DNA of 27,331 nucleotides from assembly GCA_964421875.1 (NCBI GenBank), contig CAYQZD010000046.1, positions 1 through 27,331 on the forward strand, in the 5' to 3' direction. The stretch's first letter is position 1. The number at the start of each line of letters is the position of its first letter. The translations under genes and the position numbers were made by a program. The stretch comes from CAYQZD01 sp964421875 (lineage in GTDB: Bacteria > Electryoneota > Tariuqbacteria > Tariuqbacterales > Tariuqbacteraceae). Below are positions 23,903-27,331 of the stretch, piece by piece. The notes under the pieces were generated by a model. It was given only the letters and a program-made list of their open reading frames with translations. It searched no databases and was not told where the DNA came from.

Positions 23903-23926
23903 GCGCAGGGTGCGGAGACCCTGCGC
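23903..23926. repeat. Constant-loop hairpin, GCGCAGGGT stem, copy 4
   Basis: Perfect 9-bp arms GCGCAGGGT and ACCCTGCGC around GCGGAG. Confidence 0.85.
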
Positions 23927-23940
23927 CACGATTATGGGAT

Positions 23941-24084
23941 GTAGGGGCGAAGCATTTTAGGATAACAATAAAAATATGAGAGTGTTAACCAGGTAGTGAT
24001 TTTAAATTATCACAACAATAATATCACTACACAGTTAATACCCTCAAAAATATTAATCACTTGTTAAAAATGCTTCGCCCCTAC
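23941..24084. repeat. 144-bp long-hairpin, MITE-like element
   Basis: Perfect 18-bp terminal inverted repeats, GTAGGGGCGAAGCATTTT and its complement. An inner imperfect pair follows: TGAGAGTGTTAACCAG then GTAGTGAT at 23977-24000 against the complement at 24023-24046. A central AT-rich loop of 22 bases remains. It has no open frame. No obvious target-site duplication flanks it. Confidence 0.75.
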
Positions 24085-24139
24085 TTGAATATGCAATTTC
24101 ACTTATTGAAGCGCTTATACACAATCCAACCTATCATAA

Positions 24140-26110
24140 TCACTTCAACAACATTAACTTCCGCACCTTCGATATTCCCTTCGCCTGAAGGCGGCAGAAA
24201 TATATCCCCGAGGGTAGGTTGGAGGCATTGAATACAGCACTGTGTGAACCTTCAGGGTAGTAACCCTCAACTAAGACGGCGACCTTTTCTCCCAAAGCGT
24301 TGAATACCGTTAATTCAATCCTCGCAGAATAGGGCAGACTGAAGTCTATCACCGTTTCCGGATTGAAGGGATTGGGAGACGCGGTGAGCGAACCGTATTC
24401 AACGGGAGCCAACTCTGCGGCATCATCCCAACCATAGAGCTCCCAACCGCTGAAACGGTTCCCTCCGTCAGCGCCGGGCATCTTTACTAAGGGGAAACTG
24501 TCGGAAGCAGCCACACTGTCCGGATAGACTCCTGCATTGCCCACATATTGGTAATTGCCGGGCGGCGCGCTGCCGGGCGCTACCTGGTTCAAAAGGCGGC
24601 TGATGCTCCCGCCGGCGCCGATGACCAGACCTTGCCGCAGAATGATGGGGCCATAGACATTTCCGTTGGGCAGCACCGCTTCAATCCAGGCGTCGAAGGT
24701 GATAGGATTAGTAGTCTGGTTGTTTACTTCAGCGGTGAAGTTGAAACTGCCGCCGCCCGCGGGAATCTGCACCGGTGGATTCTGGGGAGTCATAGTCACG
24801 GTCAAAGCCGCCGGGGTTCTAAGGCGGATGGAATAGACCTGGCCGCCCCGGCCAAAAGTCCGGGCGTGAACCATCTTACCGCCGCAGACGGCGAAGGCGC
24901 CGTCGTCGGAAATCGAGGTGCAGAAGATGGTGCCGGGCTCGTCGATATCGTCTAGCAGGCGGAAGATAACATCTCCGGTGGGGATGTCGAAGGCGGTAAA
25001 GACGTCCCCGAAGGTGTAATCAAGCTGCCCCCAGGAACCGGCGACTCCGACAGAACCGTCATTGGAGAGGGAAACGCTGGCTACATAATCGCCGTACTGG
25101 TTGTAGGTCCATAGCGTATCGCCGGTGATGGTCATTGCGCGGGCGACACCACTGTAGGGATTGAAGAGCATATTCCCGGCGAGGACGACCGAGGCGTTTT
25201 GGGCTATATCCAGCGCGGTTATCCATCCCCCCATATAGTTGGTCCACTGCTGGGCATAAGAGTTGCCGACCCTGCGGTAAACGGTGACGATGCCGTGGAA
25301 GTCGCCGATAGCCAGCCATTCCGCATCGTCGTCGATACCGGCTTTGATTTGGCCGTAGCCGCCAATGGTTTGGAACAGGACACGGTTGGGTAGGTTGTAG
25401 ATGTAGAAATTGTGATAGGTCGAGACTATAATCCAGTTATTGTCCTCGCTGATTTCCAGCCCGTAGATACCGGCTTCGGCGTTGTAATCGACTTCCCAGA
25501 TAGGGGCGCTGGAATCGGCGTTGAAGACGAACAACTTGCCGTCGTCGAGTGATTCATGCTTGGCGGCGGAGAGGATGTAGGTTCCGTTGTCCGAGACATC
25601 GACCTCTTTCGCCTGGTAACCGATGGGATAGGTGTACTGCCAGGAAGGAGCAGGCCCGGCGCCGCTCAGCCAGACGTTCAAAGCGGTGATGTCTCCGGTG
25701 GAAACCATCACTGTGCCGTCGTCGGAGCAGGCGACCGGAATGTAGAAGTTCGAATCCATCCAGTATTCCCAGGTGAAAGCGCCGGTTCCCTCTACGGGAT
25801 ACTTGGTGGTGCGCTTGTTATTCAAATACCATCCGGTGAGGAAATCTCGTTGAACACCGCAGATCGCAACGTCGCGCGCGATGGCGGCGGCGTCATCGAC
25901 AGTGAAGATGACCTCCTGGTCGGGGGCGGGACTCAAGATTGGCGGGATTTCAGCCGGCTGAGCGGCGAATCCCGGAGTGACCATCCTGCTTAACAGCAGT
26001 CCTCGATTGTCGGTTTGGTATTCGTATTTGACGCCGGAGTCGGCGGCGGCGTCGAAAATAATAAAAACGCTTAAGGACAACATTATAAACGCATATAAAA
26101 TGCTTTTCAT
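24140..26110 (-). CDS. WD40/PQQ-like propeller T9SS cargo protein
   Basis: Predicted exported protein of 656 residues on the minus strand. The signal peptide is residues 1-23 (MKSILYAFIMLSLSVFIIFDAAA). Residues about 75-430 contain recurring blade-like strands such as ACSDDGTVMVSTGD, DVSDNGTYILSAA, EISEDNNWIIVST, SLSNDGSVGVAGS and SISDDGAFAVCGG, each [ST].[DN]G followed by a hydrophobic strand; this resembles WD40 or quinoprotein-like propellers. The NPP/GGGSF module (436-544), a YGWDD tail and the sorting domain (575-656) follow. Its sorting domain is the most diverged of the eight and carries none of the heptamer or palindrome repeats. The ribosome site CGGAG lies just upstream of the ATG. 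Function is unknown. Confidence 0.87.
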   Translation of the reverse strand: MKSILYAFIMLSLSVFIIFDAAADSGVKYEYQTDNRGLLLSRMVTPGFAAQPAEIPPILSPAPDQEVIFTVDDAAAIARDVAICGVQRDFLTGWYLNNKRTTKYPVEGTGAFTWEYWMDSNFYIPVACSDDGTVMVSTGDITALNVWLSGAGPAPSWQYTYPIGYQAKEVDVSDNGTYILSAAKHESLDDGKLFVFNADSSAPIWEVDYNAEAGIYGLEISEDNNWIIVSTYHNFYIYNLPNRVLFQTIGGYGQIKAGIDDDAEWLAIGDFHGIVTVYRRVGNSYAQQWTNYMGGWITALDIAQNASVVLAGNMLFNPYSGVARAMTITGDTLWTYNQYGDYVASVSLSNDGSVGVAGSWGQLDYTFGDVFTAFDIPTGDVIFRLLDDIDEPGTIFCTSISDDGAFAVCGGKMVHARTFGRGGQVYSIRLRTPAALTVTMTPQNPPVQIPAGGGSFNFTAEVNNQTTNPITFDAWIEAVLPNGNVYGPIILRQGLVIGAGGSISRLLNQVAPGSAPPGNYQYVGNAGVYPDSVAASDSFPLVKMPGADGGNRFSGWELYGWDDAAELAPVEYGSLTASPNPFNPETVIDFSLPYSARIELTVFNALGEKVAVLVEGYYPEGSHSAVFNASNLPSGIYFCRLQAKGISKVRKLMLLK

Positions 26111-26122
26111 TTTTACTCCGTT

Positions 26123-26150
26123 GTTATGGTTTTTATCATTACTTTGTCAA
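26123..26150 (-). promoter_or_regulatory. Possible promoter of the minus-strand propeller gene
   Basis: On the minus strand TTGACA (26145-26150) is followed after 16 bases by CATAAC (26123-26128), four of six to TATAAT. The resulting leader would be only about 10 bases, which makes this weak. Confidence 0.3.
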
Positions 26151-26200
26151 GTCGTTCTTTGTCGGTTTGAACTAACCGGTTTAAAATCTTAATGGTGAGA

Positions 26201-26311
26201 GTAATCCCCCCTGCCCCCCTTTAGGAAAGGGGGGAATTGGGCAGGAGTCCTTTTCGAAAGGGGGGAAAGGAGCAAGTCCCCCTTTTATAAAGGGGGATTT
26301 AGGGGGATTAC
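26201..26311. repeat. Compound inverted repeat of C5-6/G5-6 runs
   Basis: Outer ends GTAATCCCCC (26201-26210) and GGGGGATTAC (26302-26311) are complementary. Inside are a perfect hairpin CCCCCCTTT/AAAGGGGGG (26214-26234) and another CCCCCTTT/AAAGGGGG (26278-26296), plus a third CCTTTTCGAAAGG-type unit in the middle. Confidence 0.8.
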
Positions 26312-26470
26312 TTGCATTGAACCATAATTCCTTCAACCTGAAAATGACTTTCTTCACACTTTACAAAGTAGTACTATTTACGCCTTTTTTATGGTCATTG
26401 GTCATTTGCAGTCAAGCTCAGGATTGACTATTAGCGGTTAGATTTATATATTTCATAAGAGCTTTAATTA

Positions 26471-27127
26471 CTATGCGCCTCCTTCCGGCAAGGCGGCTTT
26501 TCTGCGGTTGAGCAGAAGTAGATGAAGCAAAACGGCAATTCCGATGATTTCCCCGGCAATAAAGATACCCCATTTGAAGGCGCCGGGGACAGTCTGGTCC
26601 ACCACTACCCTGAAATCAAGGGTGAAGGATAGAATTATCACCAATCCCCCCAGGACTGCTATAGTCCAATGCCAGATGGTGGGACGGATGAGTCTGCCGC
26701 GCTCCTCTTCACGCACGATAATCAACGCTGCGGTTATCAAGGAAATCGACACTATCACCGGAGCCAGCACCGGTCCTATCCAGGGGACGGGGAGCAGAAA
26801 AAGGATGTCCCAGGTCAAGAGGCCGGGGGGCCATTGCAGGAAAACATAGAGCCAGAGATAATAGCAAATATCCCAGACACCAAAGATGAACATATAAGCG
26901 CAGAACTGATGCAAAGCTTTACGGTAAGCTAACTTGGCTGCGGCAAAAATCATCACCAGCGTGGCGAATTCCCGCCCCAATTCCACGGCGGCGGTAAGAT
27001 ATGGCACCGGAACGACCGGAAATTCAAAACCATTAGGATAATAGAGAAACCGCAGGTAAACCACGACCGCGGATTCAAGATAAGCCATCGCTGCGGAATA
27101 GAGCGCCAGCCATAGAAATTTTTTCAT
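26471..27127 (-). CDS. Multi-pass membrane protein of unknown function
   Basis: A 218-residue hydrophobic protein with about six predicted membrane segments (near 5-25, 45-67, 73-97, 112-138, 152-172 and 184-206). Charged or polar residues sit in or next to segments: Glu18, Arg26, Glu49, Glu53 and Asp86. The loop YLRFLYYPNGFEFP (24-37) and DICYYLWLYVFLQWPPGLLTWD (split over the third segment and its end) are the most distinctive parts. The C-terminal tail NRRKAALPEGGA is probably cytoplasmic. There is no signal peptide beyond the first segment and no known domain that I recognise. The ATG lacks a strong ribosome site. The next minus-strand gene starts 360 bases away past a repeat cluster, so it is likely a separate unit. 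Confidence 0.75.
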   Translation of the reverse strand: MKKFLWLALYSAAMAYLESAVVVYLRFLYYPNGFEFPVVPVPYLTAAVELGREFATLVMIFAAAKLAYRKALHQFCAYMFIFGVWDICYYLWLYVFLQWPPGLLTWDILFLLPVPWIGPVLAPVIVSISLITAALIIVREEERGRLIRPTIWHWTIAVLGGLVIILSFTLDFRVVVDQTVPGAFKWGIFIAGEIIGIAVLLHLLLLNRRKAALPEGGA

Positions 27128-27170
27128 GTCACACTGCGGAATTTGCGTTGCCTGGTATCCTGTTATTAGA

Positions 27171-27210
27171 CTTGCCGACCTGCCGACCTGCCGACTTGCA
27201 GACTTATATA
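27171..27210 (-). repeat. 8-bp tandem array not next to a cargo gene
   Basis: CTTGCCGA, CCTGCCGA twice, CTTGCAGA, CTTATATA; on the minus strand the units read TCGGCAAG/TCGGCAGG, the same type as at 22014-22053. It lies upstream of the membrane protein gene. Confidence 0.75.
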
Positions 27211-27263
27211 TTTGGACTTTGATAGCGGTCTAACTATAGCTATCTGAAGTGATAAGCTAAATG

Positions 27264-27331
27264 GTCATTCCAGCGTAGCCGGAATCCTTCCGGAGAAGAG
27301 GGATTCTGGCTTGCTTCGCAGCCAGAATGAC
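27264..27331 (-). repeat. 68-bp GTCATTC/GAATGAC element, copy 2 (inverted)
   Basis: Reverse complement of the 17789-17856 element with eight differences by eye. It ends exactly at the window edge, so its right flank cannot be seen. Confidence 0.75.

Larger units (their letters stand above)
23774..24139. other. 366-base convergent gap with repeats
   Basis: Lies between the catalase stop and the minus-strand propeller stop. It contains an imperfect CCGA/TCGG stem near 23820-23837 flanked by A and T/C-rich runs (possible weak bidirectional terminator), the ~82-bp composite with two constant-loop hairpins, and a 144-bp long-hairpin element. No coding potential is seen. Confidence 0.65.
26111..26470. 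other. 360-base gap with G/C-run inverted repeats
   Basis: Between two minus-strand genes. The main content is the G/C-run cluster at 26201-26311; the rest is AT-rich without an open frame. The part next to 26110 should hold the promoter of the propeller gene. Confidence 0.65.

Noticed and set aside
1..27331. tRNA, rRNA, transposase or T9SS machinery genes
   Set aside because: Scanned for and none could be supported.

Overview
The window looks like a chromosomal segment from an uncultured bacterium of the FCB superphylum (the Zixibacteria, KSB1, Marinimicrobia or Calditrichota type of lineage). The reason is that eight neighbouring proteins end in the same roughly 80-residue type A C-terminal sorting domain (NPFN...YD[IV].GR...PAG....WD....SG.YF.RL) used by the type IX secretion system (T9SS). 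No rRNA, tRNA, transposase, CRISPR array or T9SS machinery gene is visible, so the exact phylum cannot be fixed from this sequence.

Region 1 (1-6150, plus strand) is a biosynthetic gene run: dapA, dapB, an unusual aspartate kinase overlapping dapB by one base, a secreted SpoIID/LytB-type protein, and an aconitase-family large subunit (LeuC/HacA type) that starts at TTG one base after the previous stop. A clear intrinsic terminator follows at 6123-6150. The first three genes make diaminopimelate/lysine precursors; the SpoIID-type protein acts on peptidoglycan, where diaminopimelate is used.

Region 2 (6806-22015, plus strand) is a cluster of seven exported T9SS cargo genes. It holds a right-handed beta-helix protein split by one in-frame TGA, four paralogous BNR-like proteins, a protein with seven 52-residue internal repeats (predicted seven-bladed propeller), and an FG-GAP/VCBS-type propeller. 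An eighth cargo gene lies at 24140-26110 on the minus strand. Five of the eight carry a shared module of about 105 residues (NPP...AGGGSF...DAWTE..LPNG) just before the sorting domain.

Region 3 (22262-27127) holds a full-length heme catalase, the minus-strand propeller protein and a small multi-pass membrane protein of unknown function.

The most interesting layer is the non-coding one. The gaps are packed with short palindromic and tandem repeats, and several of the same kinds sit in frame inside the genes at the hinge before the T9SS sorting domain. One hairpin family keeps a 6-base loop (GCGGRG or its complement) while both stem arms change together. Four cargo genes end in the same coding tail followed by an 8-bp tandem array that begins inside the stop codon. 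These patterns suggest that small repeats help to move and diversify the 3' ends of secreted-protein genes; this is an inference from one window.
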